This document shows, in pieces, positions 8,721 to 17,850 of a stretch of 64,000 bases of DNA. The stretch spans positions 124,001 to 188,000 of the forward strand of contig NZ_KB905843.1 in NCBI RefSeq assembly GCF_000381065.1, written 5' to 3'. Positions within the stretch are counted from its first letter, which is position 1; every line of letters starts with the position of its first letter. This DNA is from Propionispira raffinosivorans DSM 20765. GTDB lineage: Bacteria; Bacillota; Negativicutes; Selenomonadales; Selenomonadaceae. Below the pieces are notes generated by a model, which searched no databases, was not told the origin of the DNA, and saw only the letters and a program-made list of their open reading frames with translations. The position numbers and the translations under genes are program-made.

Positions 8721-10754
8721 TCAACCAGCAATATTGAGTGCCACTAAAATCATATCGATGATTTTAATGCCAATAAAGGGAGCAATTAAGCCGCCCAAAC
8801 CGTAAATAAATACATTTTGTCTTAAAATCATGGCTGCTCCAATCGGTTTGTATTTCACACCTTTCAACGCGAGTGGAATTAAGCCGATAATAATTAAAGC
8901 ATTAAAGATGACTGCACTTAAAATCGCACTATCTGGTGTAGCTAACTGCATGATATTAAATACACCCAGTGCTGGATATGTTCCAACAAACATTGCTGGT
9001 ATGATCGCAAAATATTTTGCAATATCATTGGCAATACTAAAGGTTGTCAAAGAACCGCGAGTCATCAAAAGCTGTTTGCCAATTTCAACAATTTCAATCA
9101 ATTTGGTTGGATTCGAATCGAGATCTACCATATTGCCGGCTTCTTTTGCTGCCTGGGTACCACTATTCATCGCCACACCCACATCAGCCTGTGCTAGTGC
9201 CGGGGCATCATTGGTACCATCGCCCGTCATCGCTACCAGCATACCGCCCTCTTGATAGTCACGGATCATTTGTAATTTTGCTTCTGGAGTTGCTTCAGCC
9301 AAAAAGTCATCAACGCCTGCTTCTGCTGCAATTGCCGCTGCCGTAAGCGGATTATCTCCGGTTATCATAACCGTCTTGATTCCCATCTGCCGAAGTTCAC
9401 GGAAACGTTCTTTAATACCACCTTTTACAATATCTTTCAAATGAATTGTACCCATAATTTTTATATCTTGTGTTACAACGAGAGGTGTGCCTCCACTTTT
9501 TGCGATACGTTCACTCGCGTGTCTCACATCATCCGGCAAAATCCCGCCCCGCTCTTTCACATATCTTTCAATTGCATCAACCGAACCCTTACGGATTTCT
9601 AATTTTTGAATATTGACACCACTCATGCGTGTTTGGGCTGTAAATGGAACAAATTCAGCCTGCAAAGCATTGAGATCTCGTTCTCGTAAGCCATATTGTT
9701 CTTTTGCTAAAACGACAATGCTGCGTCCTTCTGGCGTTTCATCAGCCAAAGATGACAATTGTGCAACATCTGCCATTTCTGCAGCGCTGACTCCCTCAGA
9801 TGGAATAAATTCCGTTGCCATACGATTTCCTAATGTGATCGTACCTGTTTTATCCAATAATAATACATTGACATCACCAGCAGCTTCGACAGCACGACCA
9901 GACATCGCCAAGACATTGTGCTTTAACAGGCGATCCATCCCGGCAATTCCGATGGAACTGAGGAGTCCACCAATCGTTGTCGGAATCAAACAAACCAGTA
10001 GTGCCATTAAGGTGGTCGTCGAAACGACGGCTCCTGAATAAATGGCAAATGGTTCAATGGTGGCTACGGCAACTAAAAAGATAAGAGATAGACTTACCAA
10101 TAAAATAGTCAAGGCAATTTCATTTGGTGTTTTTTGACGTTGTGCTCCTTCGACCAAACTAATCATCCGATCTAAAAATGTTTCGCCCGGATTTGCCGTA
10201 ACTTTGATTTTGATCCAATCTGATAAAACTTTTGTACCGCCAGTTACCGATGATTTATCACCACCGGATTCACGAATGACCGGTGCAGATTCACCCGTAA
10301 CCGCACTTTCATCTACCGTTGCCATCCCTTCGATGATTTCACCATCGCTGGGAATAAAATTTCCTGCTTCTACTAATAATATATCACCTTTACGTAAGGT
10401 ATCGGCATTAACCATAAGCCAATCCTGCCCCGCCAATTTTTTTGCCTGCACATGGCTTCGCGTACTGCGAAGCGATTGTGCCTGCGCTTTGCCGCGACCT
10501 TCAGCGACAGCTTCAGCAAAATTGGCAAATAACACTGTAAACCATAACCATACGCTGATTTGAGTTACAAGAAAAATAGAATTTGAGCTAGTGACAGCAT
10601 CACGCAAAGCCACATAGCTTGTAAATATTGCCCCAAGATACACAATAAACATGACCGGGCTTTTTATTTGTATAGCTGGATGCAGTTTCCGAAAAGAATC
10701 ACGAACTGCTTCTATAATAATTGTTGAATTCAAGTTGTTTTTTTGCGCATTCAT
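8721..10754 (-). CDS. kdpB: KdpB, P-type ATPase subunit of potassium transporter
   Basis: The 677-aa protein is a full-length P-type ATPase: TGES actuator loop ([13 protein letters not shown]), phosphorylation motif [12 protein letters not shown] near residue 300, nucleotide-binding [10 protein letters not shown] and hinge [18 protein letters not shown]. The membrane helices include [10 protein letters not shown], which carries the pump's helix-4 proline. It hydrolyses ATP to drive uptake through KdpA. It begins 14 bases after the kdpA stop. No key residue is missing. The regulatory serine in TGES is present; phosphorylation there inhibits the E. coli pump, but nothing in the sequence shows whether that happens here. 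Confidence 0.97.
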   Translation of the reverse strand: MNAQKNNLNSTIIIEAVRDSFRKLHPAIQIKSPVMFIVYLGAIFTSYVALRDAVTSSNSIFLVTQISVWLWFTVLFANFAEAVAEGRGKAQAQSLRSTRSHVQAKKLAGQDWLMVNADTLRKGDILLVEAGNFIPSDGEIIEGMATVDESAVTGESAPVIRESGGDKSSVTGGTKVLSDWIKIKVTANPGETFLDRMISLVEGAQRQKTPNEIALTILLVSLSLIFLVAVATIEPFAIYSGAVVSTTTLMALLVCLIPTTIGGLLSSIGIAGMDRLLKHNVLAMSGRAVEAAGDVNVLLLDKTGTITLGNRMATEFIPSEGVSAAEMADVAQLSSLADETPEGRSIVVLAKEQYGLRERDLNALQAEFVPFTAQTRMSGVNIQKLEIRKGSVDAIERYVKERGGILPDDVRHASERIAKSGGTPLVVTQDIKIMGTIHLKDIVKGGIKERFRELRQMGIKTVMITGDNPLTAAAIAAEAGVDDFLAEATPEAKLQMIRDYQEGGMLVAMTGDGTNDAPALAQADVGVAMNSGTQAAKEAGNMVDLDSNPTKLIEIVEIGKQLLMTRGSLTTFSIANDIAKYFAIIPAMFVGTYPALGVFNIMQLATPDSAILSAVIFNALIIIGLIPLALKGVKYKPIGAAMILRQNVFIYGLGGLIAPFIGIKIIDMILVALNIAG

Positions 10755-10768
10755 ATTCTATAGCTCCT

Positions 10769-12475
10769 TTAAAATGTTATTCCCTGTATCATAAGAACCT
10801 GTTCTACAATAGGCCCCAATGCCAATGCCGGTAAAAAGGTAAGTGCACCAATAATGAAAACAATACCTGCCAGTAAAATCATAAACGTGAAACCAGTTGT
10901 TTCAAACGTACCTAACCCACTCGGTGCTATTTTCTTTTCAGCCATACTGCCGGCGACTGCCAAAAGTGGCACAATGACCCCAAACCGCCCCAGCAGCATA
11001 GCGACGGAAAGGCTCAGATCATAAAAGACTGTATTGGCCGTTAATCCAGCAAAAGCACTGCCGTTATTTGCCGTGCCTGACGTAAAGGCATATAAAATCT
11101 CACTCAGCCCATGCGGCCCATCATTGTTTAGCCCCGCCAAACCAGCATCCGATACGGATGCTGCTGCGCTAAACAGCAAAATAGTAACTGATGGTATGAG
11201 TAAGGCTAGCATGACGAATTTCATTTCTTTCGCTTCAATCTTTTTCCCCAAATATTCCGGTGTACGTCCGACCATCAAGCCAACAATAAACACCGTAATC
11301 AAAACATAAACCATGATGCCATAAAAGCCTGCACCAACGCCGCCAAAAACAATTTCACCTAACATCATTTGTAAGAGCGGCACTAATCCACCAAGCGGTG
11401 TTAAACTATCATGCATATTATTGACTGCACCACAAGAAGCAGCCGTTGTGATTGTTGTAAATAAAGAAGAGCTTCCCATTCCGAAACGAACTTCCTTCCC
11501 TTCAAAAGAAGTCGGTTCACTGATATTCATTTGAGCAATGATTGGATTGCCATTGATCTCACTACTGTAATTAATGCCCAACATTATGAAAAACATCAAA
11601 AACATCGCGCCGGCAATCGCATAACCTTGTTTTTTATTTTTTGCCACATTACCAAACATAAAAACAAGTGCTAACGGAATCACAAACATTGCCAGCATTT
11701 GCACAAAATTGGTCAGTGGTGTTGGATTTTCAAACGGATGGGCTGAATTTGCATTAAAAAATCCCCCCCCGTTCGTACCTAGCATTTTAATGGCCTCTTG
11801 TGATGCAACGGGTCCCATCGCGATTGTTTGCTCTGCACCCTCGAGTGTTTGTACCGTTTGGTACGTATCAAAATTTTGAATCACACCCTGCTGTACAAAA
11901 AACAGCGTTAAAACAATGGAAATTGGTAATAAAACTCGTACTGTAAAGCGTACCAGATCAAGCCAAAAATTCCCGATCAGATTTGTTGACTTCCTTGTTA
12001 ATCCTCTGATAAAAGCAACAGCCACAGCACACCCCGTTGCCGCTGATAAAAAGTTTTGCACGGTAAGACCGGTCATTTGCGTGAAATAGCTTAATGTAGC
12101 TTCCCCGCCATAAGCCTGCCAATTCGTGTTGGTAATAAAACTAATCGCCGTATTTAGTGCTAAATGCCAAGTTTCCACAGATCCGAAATTTTGCGGATTA
12201 AGTGGCAGACCCTGTTGGGTCAATTGGATAAAGAACAAAAAAGCTGCACCAAATACATTAAATAGTATAAGAGCTGTGGCATATTGCCGCCAATTCATTT
12301 CTTTTTTTTCATTCACACCAGTCAAACGGTAAAAAACTCGTTCAATTGGTGAAAAGAACTTACCAACGATTTTATTTTCGCCAAAAAATACATTGGTCAT
12401 ATAGCGACCTAATGGCAAAGCTATTGCAACAAGTACAACTGCAAAAACAACAAATAACGTCATATCACTAAACAT
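10769..12475 (-). CDS. kdpA: KdpA, potassium-binding channel-like subunit
   Basis: The 568-aa membrane protein belongs to the superfamily of K+ transporters. All four pore-loop regions can be seen: SAATGCAVAVAF, GTNGGGFFNANSAHPFENPTP, AASCGAVNNMHDSLTPLGG and GTANNGSAFAGL. These form the selectivity filter. About ten membrane helices are evident, from the N-terminal MTLFVVFAVVLVAIALPLGRYM to the C-terminal FLPALALGPIVE. Its ribosome-binding site GGAGG lies inside the end of kdpF, and the kdpF stop is one base before the kdpA ATG, so the two are translationally coupled. Confidence 0.97.
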   Translation of the reverse strand: MFSDMTLFVVFAVVLVAIALPLGRYMTNVFFGENKIVGKFFSPIERVFYRLTGVNEKKEMNWRQYATALILFNVFGAAFLFFIQLTQQGLPLNPQNFGSVETWHLALNTAISFITNTNWQAYGGEATLSYFTQMTGLTVQNFLSAATGCAVAVAFIRGLTRKSTNLIGNFWLDLVRFTVRVLLPISIVLTLFFVQQGVIQNFDTYQTVQTLEGAEQTIAMGPVASQEAIKMLGTNGGGFFNANSAHPFENPTPLTNFVQMLAMFVIPLALVFMFGNVAKNKKQGYAIAGAMFLMFFIMLGINYSSEINGNPIIAQMNISEPTSFEGKEVRFGMGSSSLFTTITTAASCGAVNNMHDSLTPLGGLVPLLQMMLGEIVFGGVGAGFYGIMVYVLITVFIVGLMVGRTPEYLGKKIEAKEMKFVMLALLIPSVTILLFSAAASVSDAGLAGLNNDGPHGLSEILYAFTSGTANNGSAFAGLTANTVFYDLSLSVAMLLGRFGVIVPLLAVAGSMAEKKIAPSGLGTFETTGFTFMILLAGIVFIIGALTFLPALALGPIVEQVLMIQGITF

Positions 12476-12476
12476 G

Positions 12477-12563
12477 TTAAAATTCCTCCGGTTTCATTAA
12501 GACATAAACTAAATAAACAAATATTCCTCCAGCTAAAATAGCTGCCAGCCATAAATCATCCAT
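12477..12563 (-). CDS. kdpF: KdpF, small membrane subunit of the Kdp complex
   Basis: A 28-aa frame (MDDLWLAAILAGGIFVYLVY then VLMKPEEF) lies directly before kdpA and is too short for most gene callers. It has a ribosome-binding site (AAAGGGG, 9 bases upstream), one hydrophobic helix (about residues 4-23) and the usual charged C-terminal end. KdpF stabilises the KdpFABC complex in the membrane and lies in the KdpA/KdpB interface. Size, position and helix-plus-KPEE ending match known KdpF peptides. It makes the operon a complete kdpFABCDE. Confidence 0.88.
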   Translation of the reverse strand: MDDLWLAAILAGGIFVYLVYVLMKPEEF

Positions 12564-12594
12564 ACCCCTGAGCCCCTTTCGTTTGCTTGTTCTC

Positions 12595-12623
12595 ATTATA
12601 AATCCATTCTCCGTAAAGATGTC
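12595..12623 (-). promoter_or_regulatory. Possible activator-dependent kdp promoter
   Basis: On the minus strand a TATAAT lies at 12600-12595, about 32 bases before the kdpF start. The hexamer 17 bases upstream (12623-12618, GACATC) is a poor -35. That would fit a promoter needing KdpE, but no KdpE site can be identified by eye. Confidence 0.35.
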
Positions 12624-12683
12624 GTCAATAATGATTCCATTTATATAAAGAAAGTGTAAAGATTATCCGCCAAAATACCATGC

Positions 12684-12719
12684 AAAAAAAGCCGACCACC
12701 ATAAAATTTGGCGGTCAGC
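12684..12719 (-). terminator. Rho-independent terminator after the exported protein gene
   Basis: On the minus strand a GC-rich stem (GCTGACCGCC / GGTGGTCGGC) is followed by a run of seven T. It ends the transcript of the gene at 12745-13251 and insulates the kdp promoter region. Confidence 0.85.
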
Positions 12720-12744
12720 TTCGGTACATCAACAGAAATAGCCT

Positions 12745-13251
12745 TTATTTTTTCCATCTTGGAGTTAATGTTTCAGCAATATGATTCACTACTTCATCCA
12801 TCATTTCTTTTTCACCAACCGGATATTCTAAGATAAATCCCGCCGATTCTTCTTTCGTGAAATATACTTTTTTATAATAAATCATACCTTGATCCAGCCA
12901 GGAAATCACATACCAATCATCTTGCAGATCGCTGTATGTTACTTTTCCATGTAAATTTTTAAGCTGCTCTTCATACGCTGTATTAAAATACGTAGCATAT
13001 ACTCGCAGGTTTCGATTAAAAGTATTGTCCTTAAAAATAGCACCATCGGCATTATCTGGTTTAAAAATCAAAACAAAAGAATTAGGGACCTCGATGGAAT
13101 AACCAAACCTGGAATTCGTATAATTCATATAGCCCGCCCAGCGGGTACTCGGCAACAAAGAATCTGCCTGGGCGATACTGCTGCCAGCAAATAAAAGAAC
13201 CAAACAAAATAAAAATCGCCAAACCTGCTGCATTATATAAGCTTTATTCAT
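12745..13251 (-). CDS. Small exported protein of unknown function
   Basis: The 168-aa product begins with a signal peptide: a basic start, a hydrophobic core FLFCLVLLFAG and a likely cleavage site AQA/DS at residue 29/30. A single-Cys core at residue 16 does not form a lipobox. The mature part (about 139 aa) is rich in aromatic residues and reads as mixed alpha/beta (YTNSRFGYSIEVPNSFVLIF, LQDDWYVISWLDQGMIYYKK, HIAETLTPRW). This resembles small periplasmic proteins of Negativicutes, but I cannot name a family with certainty. A very strong site (GAGGAGGG) lies 7 bases before the ATG at 13251. It is monocistronic: its own terminator follows, and the upstream gene has one too. Confidence 0.75.
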   Translation of the reverse strand: MNKAYIMQQVWRFLFCLVLLFAGSSIAQADSLLPSTRWAGYMNYTNSRFGYSIEVPNSFVLIFKPDNADGAIFKDNTFNRNLRVYATYFNTAYEEQLKNLHGKVTYSDLQDDWYVISWLDQGMIYYKKVYFTKEESAGFILEYPVGEKEMMDEVVNHIAETLTPRWKK

Positions 13252-13373
13252 TCTCCATCCCTCCTCTAAATAAATAGAATTGTGCGCAAGGCTCGCTATA
13301 TCTCCTATCGTATTATTTACGCAAAACCAGCAAAACTCCTTTTTACCAACTAAAGAATTATCAAATGGACAAA

Positions 13374-13423
13374 TATGAAAAAAGCTGCTTCAACTAGATT
13401 TTCATCTTGTTTGAAGCAGCTTT
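13374..13423 (-). terminator. Rho-independent terminator of the zwf operon
   Basis: A 13-bp perfect stem (AAAGCTGCTTCAA / TTGAAGCAGCTTT) lies 54 bases after the ferritin-like gene; on the minus strand a T-rich run follows it. Confidence 0.85.
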
Positions 13424-13476
13424 ATTTTTACAAATAAGGTTTTTGACAGCCTGCTTATATAACATATTCGTTATTT

Positions 13477-13977
13477 TTAATAGGCATCATCTTTAGGGTT
13501 GAATTCTGCTGCCTCAACCCAATCATTAACATGATTGAGCATTTCAATAAGATCCTCGATGACATGGACATGCTTTGTTTCTTCTAAAGCCAAACGCTCG
13601 CAAATATCTTTTTCTTCTACCGTAACTACCTTTGTTTTCAAATCTTGATAAAGCGTAACGCTTTGTTGTTCTTTTAAAAGAGCGGCCTGATAGACATCAA
13701 GTTGTTCTTTTTTCCACTGAGCCAGCCATTCCGGCGATTTTTCTTTGAGTTCATCGGGAAAAGCAAAGACATTAGGAATCGTTGGCATTGGACCTGGCGT
13801 AAGCGTATAATGCCCCGCATCTCTTGCCTCTTTAATGATTTCGTAATGACGTTTTTCAGCCTCCGCTAAATCCAGGAAAACAACTTCTAGATCTTTATAA
13901 CCAGCATGTTTAGCCAGCTCAGTATAATAGGCTTCACCATCAAGCTCCATTTTGAGTGCATAAGCAAAAATATCCAT
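13477..13977 (-). CDS. Ferritin-like (rubrerythrin-type) diiron protein without rubredoxin domain
   Basis: The 166-aa protein is one four-helix bundle. The diiron ligand pattern is visible in each helix: E in ALKMELDGEAYY, E-x-x-H in LAEAEKRHYEII, E in ALLKEQQSVTLYQ and E-x-x-H in ALEETKHVHVIE. There is no C-terminal rubredoxin CxxC pair, unlike the full rubrerythrin at 28910-29443. Relatives are peroxide reductases or iron-handling proteins. The start at 13977 is fixed by AGAGGAG 7 bases upstream; the frame extends to 14055 but would then overlap gnd. It is 47 bases after gnd, with a terminator behind it, so it is the last gene of the NADPH-generating zwf-pgl-gnd operon. This hints at a role in oxidative stress defence. 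Confidence 0.82.
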   Translation of the reverse strand: MDIFAYALKMELDGEAYYTELAKHAGYKDLEVVFLDLAEAEKRHYEIIKEARDAGHYTLTPGPMPTIPNVFAFPDELKEKSPEWLAQWKKEQLDVYQAALLKEQQSVTLYQDLKTKVVTVEEKDICERLALEETKHVHVIEDLIEMLNHVNDWVEAAEFNPKDDAY

Positions 13978-14024
13978 ATAAATTCTCCTCTTTTTTATCG
14001 TTCTATTTTTTCTGAAAACGTCGG

Positions 14025-15455
14025 CTAATCTTGATGAACTGCTCCCTCTAGCCACTGCGTATGAAAAATCCCCTTTGTATCGGTTCTTTCATACGTATGA
14101 GCGCCAAAATAATCTCGCTGGGCTTGAATCATATTGGCACTTAATACCAACTGTCGATAGCTGTCGTAATAGTCTAAGGAGGCACTAAAGGCTGGTGCCG
14201 GAATGCCTTGCTGTTTACAGATCGTGGTCACCAAACGCCAGTTATCCTGCATTCGGCTCAAGATATCCTGGAAAAATGGATCCATCATAAGATTGGTCAA
14301 CTTAGCATTTTTCACAAAAGCCGCTTTGATCCGATCTAAGAATTGAGCCCGAATAATACAGCCGCCCCGCCATAGCAGCGCCATATCGCCATAATTCAAA
14401 TCCCATTTATATTCAGCACTTGCGGCCTTTAGCAAAGCAAAACCTTGCGCATAAGAACAAATTTTTGATGCATACAGCGCATCATGAATGGCCTGAATCA
14501 ATTTTTTGTGATCACCCGTATAGTGGATTTCAGGACCTATTAAAACAGTTGATGCAGCTATGCGTTCATCCTTATACGAAGACATGCATCTGGCAAAGAC
14601 AGCCTCCGTAATGGTCGGTACCGGAACGCCAAGATCCAGGGCACTTTGTGAAGTCCATTTACCTGTTCCTTTTTGTCCGGCTTTATCTAAAATCATCTCG
14701 AGCAACGGTCTACCTGTTTTTTCATCTTGCTTCAAGAAGATGTCACGTGTGATCTCAATGAGATAAGAATTCAGTTCTCCCTGATTCCATTCATCAAAAA
14801 CCTGATACATTTCAGCCGCTGTTAAGCCTAAAACTTTTTTCATAATGTAATAGGCTTCACTGATTAACTGCATATCTCCATATTCGATGCCATTATGCAC
14901 CATTTTCACATAATGGCCAGCTCCGCCTTGACCAATATACGCACAACAGGGTCCATCCATTACCTGAGCAGCAATCGTCCGATAAATAGGAGCAGCTTCC
15001 TCATAAGCTGAAAGATCACCACCCGGCATGAGGCTAGGTCCATTAAGAGCCCCTTCTTCACCGCCAGAAACCCCCATACCAATAAACCGAATCTGTTTAT
15101 CAGCCAATTCACTATAACGGCGCTGGGTGTCCATGAAGAACGAATTTCCCCCATCAATAATAATGTCGCCTGCTTCTAAATAAGGAACAAGTTCAGAAAT
15201 GACAGCATCCACTGGTGCACCCGCTTTTACCATCAGCATAACCTTGCGCGGTTTTTTAAGCATTTTGATAAAATTTGGAATTGTGTAGGCTGCCCCAATC
15301 ATATCCGATACAGCTGTTGTATGTTTAAATTCATCTGTTTTACCAGCTGTCCGATTGTAAACAGCAACAGCAAAACCATGATTGCTCATATTCAAAACCA
15401 AATTCTGCCCCATGACAGCTAAACCAATCAGCCCGATATCATATTTTTTATCCAT
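14025..15455 (-). CDS. gnd: 6-phosphogluconate dehydrogenase, decarboxylating
   Basis: The 476-aa protein starts with the NADP-binding motif IGLIGLAVMGQNL and has the catalytic and substrate motifs of the family (GMGVSGGEEGALNGPSLMPGG, HNGIEYGDMQLISEAY, KAGQKGTGKW, RRD replaced by the usual C-terminal QRDYFGAHTYER). It converts 6-phosphogluconate to ribulose 5-phosphate and CO2 with NADP. Length agrees with the long (about 470-aa) homodimeric class. ATG 15455 is 8 bases after GAGG; a GTG three codons upstream (15464) is too close to that site. Third gene of the zwf-pgl-gnd operon. Confidence 0.96.
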   Translation of the reverse strand: MDKKYDIGLIGLAVMGQNLVLNMSNHGFAVAVYNRTAGKTDEFKHTTAVSDMIGAAYTIPNFIKMLKKPRKVMLMVKAGAPVDAVISELVPYLEAGDIIIDGGNSFFMDTQRRYSELADKQIRFIGMGVSGGEEGALNGPSLMPGGDLSAYEEAAPIYRTIAAQVMDGPCCAYIGQGGAGHYVKMVHNGIEYGDMQLISEAYYIMKKVLGLTAAEMYQVFDEWNQGELNSYLIEITRDIFLKQDEKTGRPLLEMILDKAGQKGTGKWTSQSALDLGVPVPTITEAVFARCMSSYKDERIAASTVLIGPEIHYTGDHKKLIQAIHDALYASKICSYAQGFALLKAASAEYKWDLNYGDMALLWRGGCIIRAQFLDRIKAAFVKNAKLTNLMMDPFFQDILSRMQDNWRLVTTICKQQGIPAPAFSASLDYYDSYRQLVLSANMIQAQRDYFGAHTYERTDTKGIFHTQWLEGAVHQD

Positions 15456-15488
15456 ACCATCCACCTCTATTTTTTTATTCTATAAACT

Positions 15489-16208
15489 TCAAGAAATAAG
15501 CTGAGCTGCTGCTTGATCAAGCAGCCAAATCAACTGGCCTGTTAGCGGTTGAATACGCTGAGCTGGATAATTTAATTCTGTCGAAACAGGTTTTAAAATT
15601 TGTTTTACCATTTCTGCCTTTTCTTTTCCAGTTACCATAAAACAGACAAGACCCGCCCGGTTTAAAACAGGAAAAGTCAATGTAATTCGTTCCGGCCCCG
15701 GCACTTTTGTTTTAGACGGACAAACCCAGCGGGTCTCTTCATTTAAGGCATCTGATCCAGGAAATAGAGAGGCTGTATGTCCATCTGGGCCCAAGCCTAG
15801 TAAAATAAGATCAATTTGCGGCCATGAATCCGGAAAAAATTGTTTAAGAACTTCTTCATATTTTTCTGCTGATTCTATAGGCGTTTCCGCAAACGGAATT
15901 GGGAAAATATTTTCTTCGGGAATTGGCACGTAACGCAGTAAACTTTCCCGTGCCATTTTTTGATTGCTCTGGGCATCATCCGCAGGAACAAAACGTTCAT
16001 CGCCCCAAAAGACAAAAATTCGCTGCCAATCTAATTTTTCATGCCACTCTTTTTTCGCAATCTCTTCAAATAATCGGCGCGGCGTGGAACCGCCAGAAAG
16101 AGCCACTGAAAAACGGCCTCTTGCCACAATCGCTTTTTGCGCTTCTTCCACAAATAAATTTGCTCCAGCCACACATAATTCATTCATATTTTGATAAATT
16201 TTATTCAA
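15489..16208 (-). CDS. pgl: 6-phosphogluconolactonase
   Basis: The 239-aa DevB-type protein has the sugar-phosphate isomerase-like motifs VALSGGSTPRRLFEEI, FWGDERFVPADDAQSNQ and LLGLGPDGHTASLFPG. It hydrolyses 6-phosphogluconolactone between Zwf and Gnd. The start is most likely a TTG at 16208: GAGGAGG lies exactly 8 bases upstream, whereas the first ATG (16187) has no site, and the frame's upstream extension runs far into zwf. With this start the gene overlaps the zwf stop by 8 bases, so translation is coupled. Confidence 0.93.
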   Translation of the reverse strand: MNKIYQNMNELCVAGANLFVEEAQKAIVARGRFSVALSGGSTPRRLFEEIAKKEWHEKLDWQRIFVFWGDERFVPADDAQSNQKMARESLLRYVPIPEENIFPIPFAETPIESAEKYEEVLKQFFPDSWPQIDLILLGLGPDGHTASLFPGSDALNEETRWVCPSKTKVPGPERITLTFPVLNRAGLVCFMVTGKEKAEMVKQILKPVSTELNYPAQRIQPLTGQLIWLLDQAAAQLIS

Positions 16209-17727
16209 CAGAACAACCTCCTCGTTTCGGTTCAAAAGAAATTGGTAAAAGCCACGTACGTCTATCTTGTGCAACTAAACTTTCCGCTTCAGGCGGCCCC
16301 CATTGCCCCGCTTGATAATTTGGGAAATTAAGTTCCGTATTTTCGCTCCACACCTCTAAGATTGGATCGATTACACTCCATGCAGCTTCAACCTGATCCG
16401 CTCGCATAAACAGCCCCGGATCATTACGCATGATATCCACCAGCAATGTTTCATACGCATCCGGTGATGCCTGATGAAATACATCTTGATAACAATAACT
16501 CATATCAACTGGTTTCAATTTCATCCCCATTCCCGGTTCTTTGGCCTGAGTTCTAAGAACCACCCCTTCATTCGGTTCAATTTGCAGCACTAAACGATTT
16601 GGCTGAAAAACCTGCGTATTTAAATGAGCAAACGGATGATGCGGCACTGGTCTAAATTGCAGTGAAATCTCCGAAACACGACCAGGCATACATTTACCAG
16701 TCCGCAAATAAAAAGGAACGCCTTGCCAACGCCAGTTATCCACAAATAATTTCAAAGCTGCAAAGGTTTCAGTATTAGAATTAATATCGACATCTTTTTC
16801 ACAGCGATAGGCTTGCGCTGGCTGTCCATCCATCCAGCCTTGTCCATATTGCCCCCGAACGGCAAAAGCCGGAACGTCTGCTTTATTAATAGCTCGAATT
16901 GCATGCATGACATCTACTTTTTTGTTGCGAATTTGATCCGCTGTAAATTCCGTAGGTGCTTCCATAGCAATTAAGCACAAAAGCTGCATCAAATGATTTT
17001 GTATCATATCCCGCAAAGCACCGGCTGAATCATAATACCGGCCGCGACGACCAATACCAATTTTTTCCGATACGGTAATTTGCACATGATCAATGAAATT
17101 TCGATTCCAAATAGGCTCCCACATGGCATTGCCAAAACGGAATGCCAAAATATTCTGCACGGTTTCTTTGCCTAGATAATGATCAATCCGATAAATCTGC
17201 TTTTCTTCAAAAACTTGCAGTAATCGTTGATTTAAAGCTTTAGCTGAATGCAAATCATGGCCAAATGGTTTTTCAATGACAATACGATAGCGGATATCAC
17301 CCTGAAGTTCCGAAAAGCGTCCTAACTGATCAATAACAATGGTAAATAAATTGGGCGGTGTCGCTAGATAAAAGACAATATTGGGTGGTGTTTCCCATCC
17401 AGTATCACCAAGTTTCGTCAAGCGATCATACAGCGTTGGTTCATCATAGCTCGACTGTATATAATGAAGATGCTCCGCAAAAGCATCCCATTCCTGGTCC
17501 TTGGCAGGTCCCCGCCGAGAATATTGATCAACACCCTGCCGAAAGCGCTCGCGAAGCGTTTCCTCAGTCAGAGAACTTCTCGCTACACCAACAATTGCAT
17601 ACTGCTGTGGCAATAAACCATCAAGATGCAAATTATATAAAGCAGGAATTACCTTGCGTGCTGACAAATCACCCGACGCTCCAAATAAAACAATAATGAC
17701 TGGCTCCATCTGCGAAGATTTATTCAT
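16201..17727 (-). CDS. zwf: Glucose-6-phosphate dehydrogenase
   Basis: The 508-aa protein has the N-terminal NADP-binding motif FGASGDLSARKVIPAL, the active-site signature RIDHYLGKETVQN and the conserved EKPFGHD. It oxidises glucose 6-phosphate to 6-phosphogluconolactone with formation of NADPH, and heads the operon zwf-pgl-gnd-ferritin. An AAAGGAG site precedes the ATG at 17727. The AT-rich upstream stretch (17755-17820) contains TATAATAA-like elements suitable for a promoter, but no pair I would commit to. Confidence 0.97.
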   Translation of the reverse strand: MNKSSQMEPVIIVLFGASGDLSARKVIPALYNLHLDGLLPQQYAIVGVARSSLTEETLRERFRQGVDQYSRRGPAKDQEWDAFAEHLHYIQSSYDEPTLYDRLTKLGDTGWETPPNIVFYLATPPNLFTIVIDQLGRFSELQGDIRYRIVIEKPFGHDLHSAKALNQRLLQVFEEKQIYRIDHYLGKETVQNILAFRFGNAMWEPIWNRNFIDHVQITVSEKIGIGRRGRYYDSAGALRDMIQNHLMQLLCLIAMEAPTEFTADQIRNKKVDVMHAIRAINKADVPAFAVRGQYGQGWMDGQPAQAYRCEKDVDINSNTETFAALKLFVDNWRWQGVPFYLRTGKCMPGRVSEISLQFRPVPHHPFAHLNTQVFQPNRLVLQIEPNEGVVLRTQAKEPGMGMKLKPVDMSYCYQDVFHQASPDAYETLLVDIMRNDPGLFMRADQVEAAWSVIDPILEVWSENTELNFPNYQAGQWGPPEAESLVAQDRRTWLLPISFEPKRGGCSVE

Positions 17728-17850
17728 ATGAAACTCTCCTTTATTCCCTTTGTAAGATAAAATTTTTTGCTAATCAATAATAATTATTATATAGTTTTAT
17801 TTTAACACTTTGCTAATTTTATGCAAGAGCAACTTTACAAAGGCTGTATA

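Noticed and set aside
9044-9346. Open frames opposite kdpB, kdpA, kdpD and many other long genes
   Set aside because: They are shadows of strongly conserved genes in other frames, with no ribosome-binding site and no protein-like composition.
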